Positions 8,978-21,901 of a DNA stretch of 64,000 nucleotides are shown piece after piece. The first letter of the stretch is position 1. Each line of letters opens with the position of its first letter. Source of the stretch: Litoditis marina (Eukaryota; Nematoda; Chromadorea; Rhabditida; Rhabditidae); assembly GCA_964036275.1 (NCBI GenBank), contig OZ038438.1:15855720-15919719 (forward strand), written 5' to 3'. A model generated the notes under the pieces. The model did not search any database. It had not been told where the DNA came from and saw only the letters and a list, made by a program, of their open reading frames with translations. The position numbers were made by a program, and so were the translations under genes.

Positions 8978-11900
8978 ATGGAAGCTAAATTAAATGACCT
9001 TTCGTCCAAAGTTACTAATTGGACATTAGCGGAAGATAATGCGGTATGTTTTTCTGTTTTTGTTGGAAAGCTTGCCCTTCTTGGAAAGGTTTCCAAATTA
9101 AAAATAATATTAACGAAATATTTTAGTTTAACAGTTTTTTTTGTGTAAATTAAGTACGTGGAGAAGTTTTTGCATACGATGGTGCCGAAATTGTTAATGT
9201 TCAATCACTCGTTGTTAAATTCATTCTCGTTTTGTCGATTTATTGTGTTTTTTCTCAATAGCAGTTGTTTTTTCAGCTTGGATCTCTTCTCGATCAGCTC
9301 TCTAAAGACTTGGGTTCAAGATGCTCAACTTTGACTACCCGACTCGAGACGATTCGGAAAACTGCAAGTAAGCATTCAGTATTATTTTGTTGTAAATGAT
9401 ATGGGCAACCAGAATAACTCATTCAGAACAAAAACTCATTGAAGTTTATCTCATTACGAAATAAATCTCATTAAGTATATAATCGTTGAGGAAAGCAAAC
9501 ATCAACTTCCCTATTTCTTGGCATTTTTAAAATCCTGCTTAAAAATGAGTTAATGAGTTTTAATTCTCAATGATTTTTCGGTTTACGGACAAATCCCCCC
9601 CCCCCGCCACGTTGCGGTCGGACAATTCCCCCCTCTGCGCGGACAACTCCCCCCTCTAATTTTTCTCTAAAACCTGGCTGTTAATCGAACATGCTTTGAA
9701 TTTTATATTTATTACATGCTGACTTACCCTATATGTAAGCATGTATATGAAGATTTTCAACGCGAAAACTTTACTTTTATCTTTGAATTGAAGTTAAAAA
9801 CTTACGTTATTCCGTGGACTTTGGTTAAATACTGTTTTAAGTCATATTTCGGCTAATAATAATGACTACACTTGGTCCACGAATGCTAATCATCTTATAG
9901 AGCTATTGTAAACTATATCTTCTTGAATAAGATAAGTTAACTTCGAAAAATGACCATAACTAGTGTAAAATAGGTTGAGGGGGGAGTTGTCCGAGAGAAG
10001 GGGGAATTGTCCGACCGCGACGCGGGGGGGATTTGTCGCGTAATCTGATTTTTCCAGTAATGAGTTTTATTTTTGAATGAGTTTTTCCTGGTGCCAATGA
10101 TATGGAGAATACTGGTTAGAATATTAAATAATTGTCATCTAAAGTCTAAGCCGGTTGACTATCAAGGTGCATAACAAGTCTGCAATGATGCAGTTTTCTA
10201 TCGGTTCTCGTACGAGGATCACTTTTTCATGATATCAGTCGGGAACATTGACTTTTTACCCCCCACCTTTCTGAAATTGTATTGCGTTTGAGGACTCAAC
10301 TAAAGTGGGGGGCGATACTTCAATTTACCCTATCAGTCATTTATTAATTGCTCGTGTCATACAGCTTTTCAAAATGAATAAACATTCTATTTAGTTTGTG
10401 GTTTGAGCTATTTTTGGTTGAAATTGAAATAGCCTCCTTAACGTTTTCTTTTAGGAAGGCTCGATGCTGCTGTTCAAAATTTCAATGTCGACATTTCTCA
10501 TCTTGCAAACACGAAGTTTATTGAAGTGGTTAGTTCATTTTCTCCCCTTTCGCCCTGGTGCATTTACCAGGGAAATCACGGGTTCTATTCTTCATGATTC
10601 GATTGATTCTATACCCTGATTCAAAGGAGTGTGAGTTTCAGGTGTTGAAAAACGTGTTAACGTATTGCACCTGAAACTCAGGAGTGTGAGTTTCAGGTGT
10701 TGAAAAACGTGTTAACGTATTGCTCATTCCAGCTCGTTGACGAGGATAATTCGGTTTCGGTAGTGACCTCATCAAAAGGAGGAAAATTGGTGAGTGCCAA
10801 GCTGTGTTAAGCATGCAAATTCTGACAAAGTGTGACTAGTTTTCTAGTTTTCGAAGTGACAGTTTCCTTGGTTTTAAGGCATTATTTTTGGTTCCACTTT
10901 TGAATCTCGGTGTTTCAAGAAAGCCATAGGGAGGAGTGTGATTCCAGAATATTCGTATTTGTTTATGGATTATCAGTCCTTCTTTATTAATCAAGTTAGC
11001 CATTATTTCGGTCAAGAATTGCTCGAATGGAACGGTAACCATTTCAGAAATCGGCTGAAAACGAACGTGATGAAGTTATATCATCAGTTCATGTGGCGAT
11101 TAACAGTGGTTTAGCATTGATATCGAGCAGATTCAAGGAGGCAAGACTTGTGTACTTATGTTTTGATTTTGCTAATTTTGAAAATGTCGTGTAGACTCAT
11201 GTGAGTTCTTTCTTCAATCAATGATAAACAAATTCATGGCATCTTACTTGAATAATTAGTTTTTTTTTCGCAAAATAAAAATGGACAAGACTATAATAAA
11301 ACCATAACACATTTTTATTTCTCATTGATCAAATCATCAAATTGAGTTATCTGAAATATTTATGTGGTTGCTCTTGCAGGTCCCTATGGAAACACCGTCA
11401 GGGCCCTGCTTTCAATTCGAGCCTTTAGTAAGTTCATGTGAATATTTTCTTGAAATGCAGAGCTCGACTCGACCTTAATACTTTGTAATTTAGTGTTTCA
11501 TTGTCATTGCGAGGTTTTGAATGTTGCGCTTTGTTTTATTACCATATTTGTTTGGTTTGATCTGTAATATACTCAGAGATTAGTAATAATTTTATTTCAT
11601 TCAATGAAATTGTTTGACTTGTGTGGTACTCAGCTTAATACAGTTGTTCATTTAAGAATACGCCCCCCGCTCTACCTACGATGATTGGATCCTCTGATTT
11701 CTTCTCTGAACCCATGTTGGATGTTGAGGAAACCTCGATTTCGCGGTTAACAGCCCCACAATCACAGGTTATTTTGTTTGTTATGCCATCCATATTCTTG
11801 CCTTGTTTTGGGATGACACCAATAAAAAAATTTGCGTTTTTTTTATAAATAGAGCGCAGGTTTCATTATGTTCCAATCGCACGTGAATTCTTAGAGTATC

Positions 11901-14900
11901 AATCAAACCAATATATCTCTGTTGGGACCCTAGTGATATATTCTACTATTCTACACCATGTTTTTTTTTATCAGAAACTGAGCTAATATGCACGTGAACT
12001 GCTAGGCTAATTGCATATAGCATCCATGGTACAGTTCATTTTGCCAATATTCAGATTGAGAATCATAGTATCCCGCCCGCCCCTCCACCACCGCCCATTC
12101 CAAGCTGTCTGCCTGTTGCGCCTCAAATTCAAGTGGAAACGCCGCCTGAGTCTGTTACTAAAATTATTCAGAAGTGAGTTCAAATGTTTTTTTTCTACTT
12201 CAGTTTCGCACGTGTATACAGTATAGGGTTCTGCGACAATTATTTGCGTGAAATGATGGAAACCAAACGTTGATTCGAGATTCATTTGAATATATAATCT
12301 TGCAATTTGTCTGTCATCTCCAATTCGCTGATTATCGTTCATTATGGCTTGAGGATGATTCTGGAATTCTTGAGCCACGTATGTGTAGTTGATGTAAAAT
12401 TATGTTCTGTGATCAGCACATATATTTTTGCGTTTGATTGAGACAATGATTCTTTATTGAAGAGACTCGGTTGTGCCAAAAGCTTCCGCCAAATCGCTCT
12501 TTGATGATGATGATAGCAGCCAATCAAGTATTGAAGATCAATCGACCGAGGTAGGTTGGGACAGGAAATTCCCACCCTGTTCAACTTTATTTGATCCCAG
12601 CAAGTACTCAAGTGTTATCACGTGACTGACCGTATTGTTGTTGCGCTTGTTCATATTGTCACGAAGGGCTTCGGTTCGGTTAACGTATAGCCATATCAAG
12701 TTTTCTAAATTCCATATTCCAATTTTCATCAGAGTAGGAACCAATCAGTTGTGTAATACTGTACGAAACAGTCGATAACCGACTATGATGTTTGCTATTT
12801 TCCATATTAGAACCTTCAATAGAGTAGGCACCGTTCTGACGTTACTACATTGTTGGAGTTTCCGAGATTTAGTCAGACTATTTTACGTTTATATCCTACA
12901 ACACCGTTTTTCATTTAAGGTGCCGACACTGGACAGTCCGTTGACAAAAGAGGAACGTTTACCTGAAGACCGTGGTTGGTTGATTATGCAGTTGATCACC
13001 TACAGAATATTGGTATTTGTTTCGTGCTTATCTCTCTGAAAGTATCACTAAAAAAGACGGAAACGCGAAGTTTCCGTGTACTCAGTCGTCCCGCTTTGAA
13101 TGACTAAAAGTACCGAACCGAACAGGCAGTTTTCCGCCCTTTTTTCCCTCTTTGATGTGTCCGCAGTTCGTTCCATGGAACTTGGAACATGAGGTCGACT
13201 GAATAATTAAAAATTCATAATTTTCCATTTGTTGAATTACAGGTGTGGCCTCCGCCCCATCTTCAGAAGTCGTGAAGTCTGTGGGTGAGTGGGTAGCTCC
13301 GATTATTTGAGTAAATCAAATCGCGTATTTAAGATAGTCATTTACCTCATTATCTCAATCATATATGTTGTTTGGAAAATCCAATGAATTATTTTTCTCG
13401 CATTAAATTCAAAATTCTAACTGTGTTCGCCCGGCATTCAATGATTTTTGGGGGAAGGTAGACGTTTGGTTTAGTTTGTGTAGAATTGGTGTGCTACGGT
13501 GATCTATGTCTTGTTCATGTTTCAGGACCACCCGTTTTGAATGCCGCAGATATACTTGCCGCTTCTGCCAGATTGCGAAAGGGACCAACGTCTACGGATA
13601 CGTCCTCAAGCCAGCCTGCTGGAAAACCATTGCCGAAATCATCACCGCCCAAAGAGGAACACTTCAATGTTAGTGGATATCTTGCCTAAAGAGTAGTATA
13701 GTATATTGTGTTTGCAGTTTCATCTTTTTTGCTGTTCTCCCATCAGAATTGTGCGTTTCTGGGACCCATTATTCAAGTAAAGCACGTGAAATTTATGATT
13801 TTGCAACAGAAATAGGTAAATTTCACCAATATGGCCGAAAAAGGAGTCGGTCTCAAAATTTTCCGGGATATCCGGAAAAGTTGTACCCACTGCGTCTTCA
13901 CGACGTATTTTTCGTGTTTATGAAATGTCTAGGAATTTAGAGTACGCTTTCACCAGTCAGTTTACCGAACGTTTATATATGTAAAATTCGGTTGAAAATT
14001 TAAAAAAAAACGCATTTTTGTGTATGATTTTGTTTTTATTTTACAGAATTCTGAAACCAAGCAAATGGCTAATGGAGTTGGCGTTTCGCAGCAAGGGGAG
14101 CCATTTGAACGACCTGCGAACCCATCTGAAGTGCCAAAGGTACTTCAATGTTCTATGTACACGCTTCTTTATTTAGTACACTAAGTAAATATACATCACG
14201 AATCAAATAAATAAATGAATATCTTCTTATGTTTTCAGCCGAGTGTCACTGCGAGTTATGGGAAGCCCAAAGTCGTATCCAGCATATTTGAGTCGGCATC
14301 GGATGAAAGTGACACAGATCTGTTCAAACCAGTTGTCAAGCCTGAAATTAAGAGAACCAGTGGCATTACTCCAGTAACGGATAAATCGACCGTGAGTGAT
14401 TTGGTTGAAACAGGTTTTAAACAATTGTTATGTGAGTATTAAACAATATTTTATTGCTATGTACAACACATCTTCCGTATTCTTCGTCGGTTTTGTGTTG
14501 CACAAGGTTGGTTGGAGAAGAGAGATGGTCAAATGAAATATAGGGTGTATGTTTTATGTCTCCATGATTTGATTTGTGAATAAGTCGCTGGGATTGGCAT
14601 CGGATCTGAATGCTCATAATTGCGCCAACCGGCTGTTTTTCTGTCAATAGTCACCAGTGCCCATGAGAACTTCTCGTACTCTGGCGATAGATGCGCACGC
14701 TTCACGCTATCGTTTATTTCTACCATGGTGCACTTATCAAGCAAGTCTATTGACAATATAGGTGGAAACATATAGGTTCAGGTTTTATGAGTTAAACAGG
14801 GTAATTTTTCACGTAAATCGTGACATGTTGGAATAGTTATCGGCTTCTGAACCCAAGTTAGAGTAAACTGTCCTCCAGCCCACTAACCTAAGCATCAAAT

Positions 14901-17900
14901 TTAGCTTACCCAAGACTTTTTCAGAATCGGGGACCATCGCGAGAACAAGTATCAGCTTCCAACAAAGTGAGCGCCCCCGCAAATGCAGTCACCAACAAAG
15001 AAACAGTGAAACTTCCTTCTAAATTACTTTCGAAGAGCATTTTCGATAGTGATTCGGACGATGATGATCTTTTCAGTGTTGTAAAGGTGAGTTTTTCCGG
15101 CATCATTTGAGTAACTATGCTGGATTTAGGGTACTTCATAACTATAAATAAAATCGGAAATTACAGAGGTAGATGACATTGCAGAATATTAGTATCAGCG
15201 AGGACGTTAGAATATCAAGGGTTTTGAATGAAGTACGCACACATCACCCACACACCCCAGTTAAGTTTACCGAATAGTCAGAAACGTTAGGAAAACGGAC
15301 TAATTTTTCACCAAAAAACGAGAGACTTTTTCTATTTTTGTAGAAAAATCCTCGATTTTCACGTGTTTGAAAACGGACTACATTTTGTAAGTCGGACCTC
15401 ACTGTTGTTTGAGTATGCAGAAACTAGCAAAAGGAATTTTCGAATTCAAAACTAGAAAAGTGAATTTTCAAATTACCTGAAAGTTTGTTGCCGAAAACAT
15501 GCCTGCTTCTATTTAAATATTCGTTGTTACAAAATTGTGTAACAAAGTGTAATGCAAGCAGCCATTGCGCTATCTCTCGACTCACGTGCTTTATCGATGC
15601 TTTGAAAAATTACACTCACTCTCATGGGAATTATGTGTTTGCTCACTGCTTTGTTTTAATTGCACCCGTCGTAGTGTAGTGATCATGTTTCCGTTGTTAA
15701 ATTTGTTGCGTTTCTGGCGACATTTTATTTTGAGTGGTTTTTCACAGGTACAGCTAGATTGTCTTTTTAACTGAACAGCTGGCGAGCTGGCATTAGCCGC
15801 AAATTAAATCCCACTTTTAAGCTTAACAAAAATATTTCTTCTGTAGAAAAACGGCGCTGTTGTAGTTGTTTGTCATTCCAGCACATTTTGGTGACCCAGT
15901 TAAGATAATGTTCGGCTGTCAGTAAAACGCCAAAAGTATACGTTCTACATTGGTTCGTTTATCGTATAAATTGATTCTTTGTGTTGCCTAGTGAAACAGT
16001 TTAGATGACAATCTAATTATCATTTACGCACACCAATTTATTTGATGAGAACTGTTGCGTTTGAATTGTTGAAACATATTCAGGCGCCTAAGACGAACGG
16101 AAGGTCTGTATCGCCAGCTCAACCTCCATCTGGCGATCCTATTGGGAAACAACTGAAGAATACTCCTCGTTCCGAGCAAGTATGTTCGGTTCATTTCGTT
16201 TACCAGTTGTTACATTTACATACATCACATGACTTTTTTTTGATGACTTCTCCATCTAAAAAACACGAGACTCTTTTATTGAATCTTGATTCTTGAAAGT
16301 TTGCTAACTCTGACATATGATTTCAAAAACTGTATTTCTGCTAGAACAGCCAGCTGATATCTGGGTGGTTCTTCTAATAGTCTTTTAATCACTAAACGCT
16401 TTTCTTGGTTGCATGTGCCAAATGGCTAGATATTCCAATCAAGCTGTGCGCCAATTAGTTTGTTTTTCGAATGAAAAAATCAAGTTTCGAGTTAATTTCG
16501 AGTTAAAAAAATTCCAGTTTCTAGTTCCGATTTCTACGTTCACTATCTTTATGTATCCCAATTTTTCGATTTCCAACTATATTCATTCCTTTTTTGAGTT
16601 TTAGAAAAATAGTTTTCTCAGTTAATTTTCTCATCGCTTATCTCTGTTTTAGGCAGAAGTTGCGCCAGTAGTCGAGCCAGTACTCGTACCAGTCACTCCA
16701 CCCGTCGAGTCAACTGGCACTATTTCGCCCCCAACAGTTGCAGAACAACCTCCTACAAACTTAACTTCTGATCCGGTATGTATGAATGTAGGCAGTTGTG
16801 ATCTGGTCAACTCTTATCCATAATACCAATGGTTTACCAGCATATTTGACATACAATTTCAATGGCTCATGAGTACCGAATGTGTTGATTTCAAAAAATA
16901 TAAGCATTCAAACTCGTTAGTGGACATTAAAGTTTGTCACTTGAGGCTGTGTCTGCTAGTTCACCGCTATCTCTGAAGTCGACTGCTCCACCTCCAGAAG
17001 CAGATAATATGGCGAAGAAACTAGACAAGTCTGCATTCGCTTCCTTGCTGAATGGAAAGTTGGCAGGAGGGCCGCCTTCGACTAGGGTGAGTGCAAGTGG
17101 CATAAAATACCGACCGTCCTTATAACTAATAATAGTATGTTCTGGTGGCTCTCAACAACTGTTTTTAAATTATAAGTGAGGCTTTGTTGTCATTATAAAT
17201 TGATTGAAGCTCAGCGTTTTATCACGTTAACCAAACTACAAAACCGTTCGAGAGGTTATTGCCAGTAAAAACGACGGTGGTTAAGATAAAAGTAGTGTAA
17301 AACTGCTATTTCAATGACAAACAGGTGGATTCAAAATGGTCCATTCAACAAAGTTGTCGCACGTTTATTCGAAACGGATAGTCTTGATAGTTATTATAAT
17401 AAAGTTTCGATGCCATATATAATGTTCTGAATGATCCAGACAATTTTAAGACTAGGCGGCGCCTATTTATATGATCCCCCAAAATCTGGAATGCTAAACA
17501 TAATAATTTTTGTCACCCATTTTTTGCGATTCCTTCCCAAAAAAGTTGGAAAATGAATTTTACAGCCAAAATGATTTTTCACAATTTGTTCTCAATTACG
17601 AAATTGTAAAGGAGGTCAGACAACGTTAAACTAGGCTAGTGAGATATCACAAATTTGGCCCAGGCAATTTTTTTGCCGAAGTAGGTTCCGGAAAAAAATC
17701 GGTATTTCAATTTTTTTCACTGCGAAAGCGATTTTTTCAACTAAAAGTTTAAGTAATAGATTGAGCTTTGGCCTATAAGATATCATTAGCGACAACTGAG
17801 ATACCACAATATTGTCATCCCGAGCTAAAAATAGAAATCTAGGCGATTCTAGGCACCCCCCAAACGCCTACTTCTGTTAGATCTCATGAAATAAATTTTT

Positions 17901-19684
17901 CTGAAGAAATTCACTGTGCGTATCTGGAAACCATATCGCATCAGTTAATAAAAAAACATGGTGGGTGATCAAAATATTCATAGTAATTTTTTTGACTACC
18001 ATTTTTTTTTTTAAATTTTATTTTTTTTTAGTTTTTGAAATTTTATTAATTTGATCACCCAAAATGGCGGAATTTCGAGTTAAACAATTTTGATCACCCA
18101 AAAATCAGGACCTCGCCTACATCTCCCTATTGTCTGGAATGATCTCTGCTTACTTTCTTGCACGACCTTCCAATTAACTTATAATCAGCGGTAAAGTGTG
18201 TTTATTTTTTTGCTTTTAGGACACTAAACCTATCTCGAAGGCAGTCGATTCTTCGCAAAGCATCGTTTCTCGAAACGTTCCGAATGGTGGCCCTAGCTAT
18301 TCGGCCGAACCAAGTACTTCCTTTATGGACAAACCACATCCTCTACCATCTGTAAATAAGGTGATTTTCATACCAATCGTGATTTAGTTGTGAAAAAGTG
18401 CAATTAGAATATGCAGTTCGATACATTTATAGTCTTGAGGGGAGGGAAAGTTTTTTGGACATAACAATTTTGAGCCCGAATGCTTTCATATCACGTCATC
18501 AATTGGTTCGAGAATATGTTAATGAAATAGCAGAACTATTAATATAGTACTTTTCTGCTATCAAAAAAGTAGAATGATTTTGTTCAGAAAATCACAATAT
18601 ACCAAAGCTCGTTTTCGAAGATGTATTGTTTGTGTTCAGTCGCGTACGAGAGGCCCTGCTCGTCGGCCTCCCTCCAAAAGAGGGATGCCCGACCCTCCAA
18701 CCCCGTCTGCTCCTACAACTTCTTCGAACGAGGAAACGCCTGATGTGACAGACGTGGAAAGAAAGCTCTCTCGACTTTCTGCTAATGAACCAGTACTCGA
18801 CGATATTGACCAGAGGTAGGCTTAAAGAAATGATTATGAAAGAGTGCAGGATTAAAATTTTCAAATTTCTCAAAGGAGAATGAATCGTTCAGTTCTTAAG
18901 AAAGCGACATTCGCGATATTTCATTCCATAATAGTTAGTAGCTTTTGGACGGATAATAATCATTCGTCATTTTTAAACCAGGCAGAGCATTTCAAAGTGT
19001 TTGTGTTTTCAGTGCACCTACACCGTCAATGAAGGTTGTTGTTCAGCCAGAGGATAAGTCTTTGCCCAAGAAAAGTTTATTCGATTCCGATAGTGATGAC
19101 GATATTTTTGCTGCACCGACATCAGCTCTACCACAACCTGCTGTACAACAACACAAACATAGTGGTGAGATTGATCAGTCGTGGCTCAATTTACAATAGT
19201 GCGGTCACTCGTTTTGGTAAGCATGCAACTAAAATTGATGTAAATTCGTGCAGCTCAGGAATTATGGATATAGGGGTCGGGCTCTGCTTTGCTTGTAATT
19301 TGAACTCGGTGTATTTTGAGCAATATTCCAGTTTTTTCATGAGCAAACTACGACAGTTAATAGGAAAACCCCTATATAAGTAATTCTCAGGGATATATTC
19401 AATATGAATCATATTATGAAGTATATATTAGGTCCTGGGTATACATATTCTGCTAAACCACGTGTGAGAAGGCTGTCGATTATTTTCCATGTTGGTCAGA
19501 GAACTGTGACAAATCTGAAGTTCAAAAGAGATTCGCATAGCCTTGCGGTAACGAATAAATTTTTTCTCTTTACGTGATGTATACCTTTTTAGTCCCGGCT
19601 CCAACTTCCGCTGCAAAACCTGCTAGGAAAGGATTGTTTGATGATTCAGATGATGAGGATTTGAGTCTGTTCATGAAGAAATGA
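8978..19684 (+). CDS. WASH complex subunit FAM21/WASHC2
   Basis: Twenty-two phase-consistent exons give 774 residues: 8978-9043, 9277-9367, 10455-10528, 10733-10789, 11048-11149, 11380-11427, 11657-11767, 12055-12173, 12463-12550, 12920-12974, 13243-13284, 13526-13668, 14047-14139, 14239-14391, 14925-15086, 16084-16179, 16653-16775, 16946-17086, 18220-18360, 18640-18815, 19013-19164 and 19593-19684. The N-terminal head (about residues 15-90) aligns with the FAM21 helical domain that docks in the WASH complex, including WTLAEDNA and NTKFIEV (vertebrate SNTQFIE). The long tail is disordered, Pro-rich and acidic. It carries five LFa-type motifs, Leu/Ile-Phe-(Asp/Glu/Ser)n-Leu/Ile-Phe (exons 9, 14, 15, 21 and 22), which bind retromer VPS35 in other animals. 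A basic SRTRGPARRPPSKR patch in exon 20 matches the conserved RGxxRRP segment. Human FAM21 is about 1,340 residues with some twenty motifs, so this one is compact. The exon 18 acceptor is the weakest call. Confidence 0.9.
9581..10044. mobile_element. Intronic element with long poly-C/poly-G terminal inverted repeats
   Basis: Located in FAM21 intron 2. The left end (ACGGACAAATCCCCCC, then GCGGTCGGACAATTCCCC, then GCGGACAACTCCCC) reappears inverted at the right end (GAGGGGGGAGTTGTCC, GGGGGAATTGTCCGACCGCG, GGGATTTGTCGCG). The arms are about 75 bp long. The AT-rich core has no ORF. This is a non-autonomous foldback/MITE-type element. G-runs in the arms could form quadruplexes. Confidence 0.8.
10626..10723 (+). 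repeat. 43-bp duplication beside a 3' splice site
   Basis: GGAGTGTGAGTTTCAGGTGT and the 23 bases after it occur at 10626-10668 and again at 10681-10723. They are separated by ACCTGAAACTCA, which is the inverse of the internal TGAGTTTCAGGT. The second copy ends 9 bp before the exon 4 acceptor of FAM21. TTTCAG occurs in both copies and could act as a decoy acceptor. Confidence 0.85.
13050..13145. repeat. Short inverted-repeat element in FAM21 intron 10
   Basis: Ends AAAAAAGACGGAAAC and GTTTTCCGCCCTTTTTT are near reverse complements about 96 bp apart. An internal hairpin GGAAACGCGAAGTTTCC lies next to the left end. It is probably a MITE remnant. Confidence 0.55.
15087..16083. other. Long FAM21 intron 15, nothing resolved
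   Basis: About 1 kb without coding signal. Repeated gAAAACGGACTA words near 15290-15380 suggest an eroded repeat. Confidence 0.4.
17427..18144. mobile_element. MITE-like element in FAM21 intron 18
   Basis: The left end (ATGATCCAGACAATTTTAAG, then TAGGCGGCG and GATCCCCCAAAATC) is mirrored by the right end read inverted (AGATCATTCCAGACAATAGG, then TAGGCGAGG and TTTTGGGTGATC). Arms are imperfect and about 55 bp long. The core is A/T-rich with several GATCACCCAAAA words and no transposase. Confidence 0.65.
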
Positions 19685-20433
19685 ATTGATAATCCTGACC
19701 GCATTCATGAACTAGATTACGTTAGCCTTCTTTATTTTGGGTCTGCTCGATTACTGGTTTATTTTCTGGTCCCCCGATTCCTGTTTTACAGTTTGTAATT
19801 TAATTTAAATATATAACATATGTAAGCAATAGTATATATTGTTTTTTTTTCTTCAGATAAGTGTCTAGTTTATTCAACGCCCAAATTTGTACTTGTGCAT
19901 ATGTATTTGATACTTGTAATAGTTTTATCCACTTGAATTCAATCATAAAATATTTATTTATTTTTAATATTCACGGAATAATAACAGAGAAAATACTCTA
20001 TATACATGATATTACTGCAAGTATGAGTTAATAGATATTACACGTACGTGTGTATAAGAAGGTATACATAAAAAGTTCTTATGTCCATTCCTACATAGCC
20101 AGGACTTTTGTTAACTAATTCATTAAGTCGGAATGTCGACAATGAAACCCTGGTTAAACAAGAACGTTTTTGTTTCGAAAAATGTGGATAGTGTGTTTGT
20201 ATTCTTTGGTTAATAAGAGTGAATTTGTTGCTGGAAATCATTTAAGTGGATAAATGAAGTGGAATGTCAGTGCTTCTCCTCTGATCACCTTTAACTCCAT
20301 TAACTCTGCATCTCGCTTCTCCCAACAATCTCGTGTTGCACTAATCAACGCGAAGCTAATGAACTGTAACGCAGTATCCACTATGGAATCCATCATTCTT
20401 ACATGAAATAGATACGGTAGGTCATAACAAATG
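19685..20433. other. Convergent 3' spacer
   Basis: AT-rich 749 bp between the stops of FAM21 (+) and the downstream minus-strand gene. No canonical AATAAA was found close to either stop; variant signals such as ATAAAATA occur near 19945. A long minus-strand frame from 20609 to 20238 overlaps the last exon of the neighbouring gene in another phase and is rejected. Confidence 0.5.
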
Positions 20434-21901
20434 TCAGGTTCGCACTTTTTGACTGGATGATTTTGTCTTGTTTCTGAAAGGAAAGGGAGTCCATAATAAA
20501 AGGCCGAAAATGGGTCTCTTCTTCTTGTTCTTTTTCGGGCTTTGTTCATCGATAACTCTCGATCTGACTGGTAGATCTTCTTCCCTCGAACTATCCGAAC
20601 TTTCCTCATCTCGCTGAAATATTACCGTTTCATGAAACACACTCTACAGCATAGTTTGTCCATAATGGTCAGTGATACTAAATCAATGTACAAACATACA
20701 TAGCCCTAAAAACACGAAACTTTCTGCAACTGGTCCGCTCTGAACTAGGTCCCACGTTTCTGGAAGCAGATGCAAACTCAACAAACTACTTATATGTTCT
20801 AGTTTTTTATATAAGAAGTTGATACTGTATGTGTCTATAAATTATTCAGCACTTTCCCGAATGAATTGAAAATCTCTCACTTCCTGTACAGCCCGTAGTT
20901 TTGTGAATCCCTTCATCATCTCATCGAAATATAGCTCATCTTCAGCTTCCTCATTTATTTCGGAAATTTTTCGAAGGACGACCTAAAGTACTTGTATTAC
21001 TTCCCAAATGCATTTAAGAAAAGTTAATTCAATGGGGCAAACATTTAGAGACTTATACCATTAGGCATCAAGAAATTGGAGTACAAATAGAAAATAAGTG
21101 GGCATGCACAACTTGGAAACTTTGTTTTCATTACATGCTATGAATAATTCAGAATCATGAAATGTTCTACAGATTACATTGCTCTTTGAACATCCTTTTT
21201 GTTTATAGTTCCCCTGTGTTTCACGTTTTACGTGAAAAATACTAGAATAGTAGTTAATTCCGTGAGCATACCTTGGTCTGTCGCTTCGGGTATCGTCTTT
21301 GGCGCCGTTCTCGCAAAATCTCCATTCGCCTCCTCCGTTCGATTTGGTCATCTCTGGCTGAACACACAAAAATCATAAAAAGGTATTAAAAATGGAGGAA
21401 ACCATGTAATATAACCTCTATCTCTCAGTATTGTCCGATTTAAATATTGTTTTACCTTCGGACGATGGATTCTGTTTGCGTTCCTTAATCAGTTCGGCCT
21501 GTCCCTTTTTCCTTGTTATCCGATCTTGACATTCCTTAGTGTATAAATCGTAGTTGTGCTTGACAACAGGAGCTACGAAAGCCATTTCAAGCAATTTATC
21601 TGTAATATCTGTTTTTATTGTATAAGGTTCACACGTGCACCAATAGAAACACAAGCAAGTCATACAGGCGATGATAAGTGGGATATACATTATGTTAACA
21701 AACGATCAGGTATTGGAGAATTCATGGAAGGTATGAGATCTGGCAAGTTGAATTTTTTCATCTTATCAAGTTTAACTTTCGAATAATACGTGTTGAAAGT
21801 ACTACAGTGAATTTGTGTGTTAATTACGGCTGGCTCAGGGAAGACCTTTTCTGTGATTGTAGGTTGATCCCTCTGCGTTCGGTCGTAATTCGCCGACACC
21901 G
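20434..21901 (-). CDS. Unrecognised charged protein, 5' end unresolved
   Basis: Five exons on the minus strand join in phase: 21901-21704, 21599-21456, 21357-21272, 20982-20881 and 20613-20434. They give at least 235 residues ending at a TGA. I do not recognise the family. After an N-terminal part with scattered polar residues comes a strongly basic helix-prone block (ERRRRMEILRERRQRR), then an acidic block (SEINEEAEDELYFDEMM). A Ser/Asp/Glu-rich exon, SSDSSREEDLP, leads into a lysine run and the tail GLLLWTPFPFRNK. The charge pattern suggests a coiled-coil or scaffold protein without membrane segments. Upstream exons are missing from this model. Candidates are listed at 22051-27039. The gene is convergent with FAM21. 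Confidence 0.6.

Noticed and set aside
12007..12378. 123-codon minus-strand ORF inside FAM21
   Set aside because: It is antisense to exon 8 of FAM21, which has strong family similarity on the plus strand.
20238..20609. 123-codon minus-strand ORF
   Set aside because: It overlaps the last exon of the 20.4-21.9 kb gene in another frame. Phase across the upstream intron selects the frame that stops at 20434.
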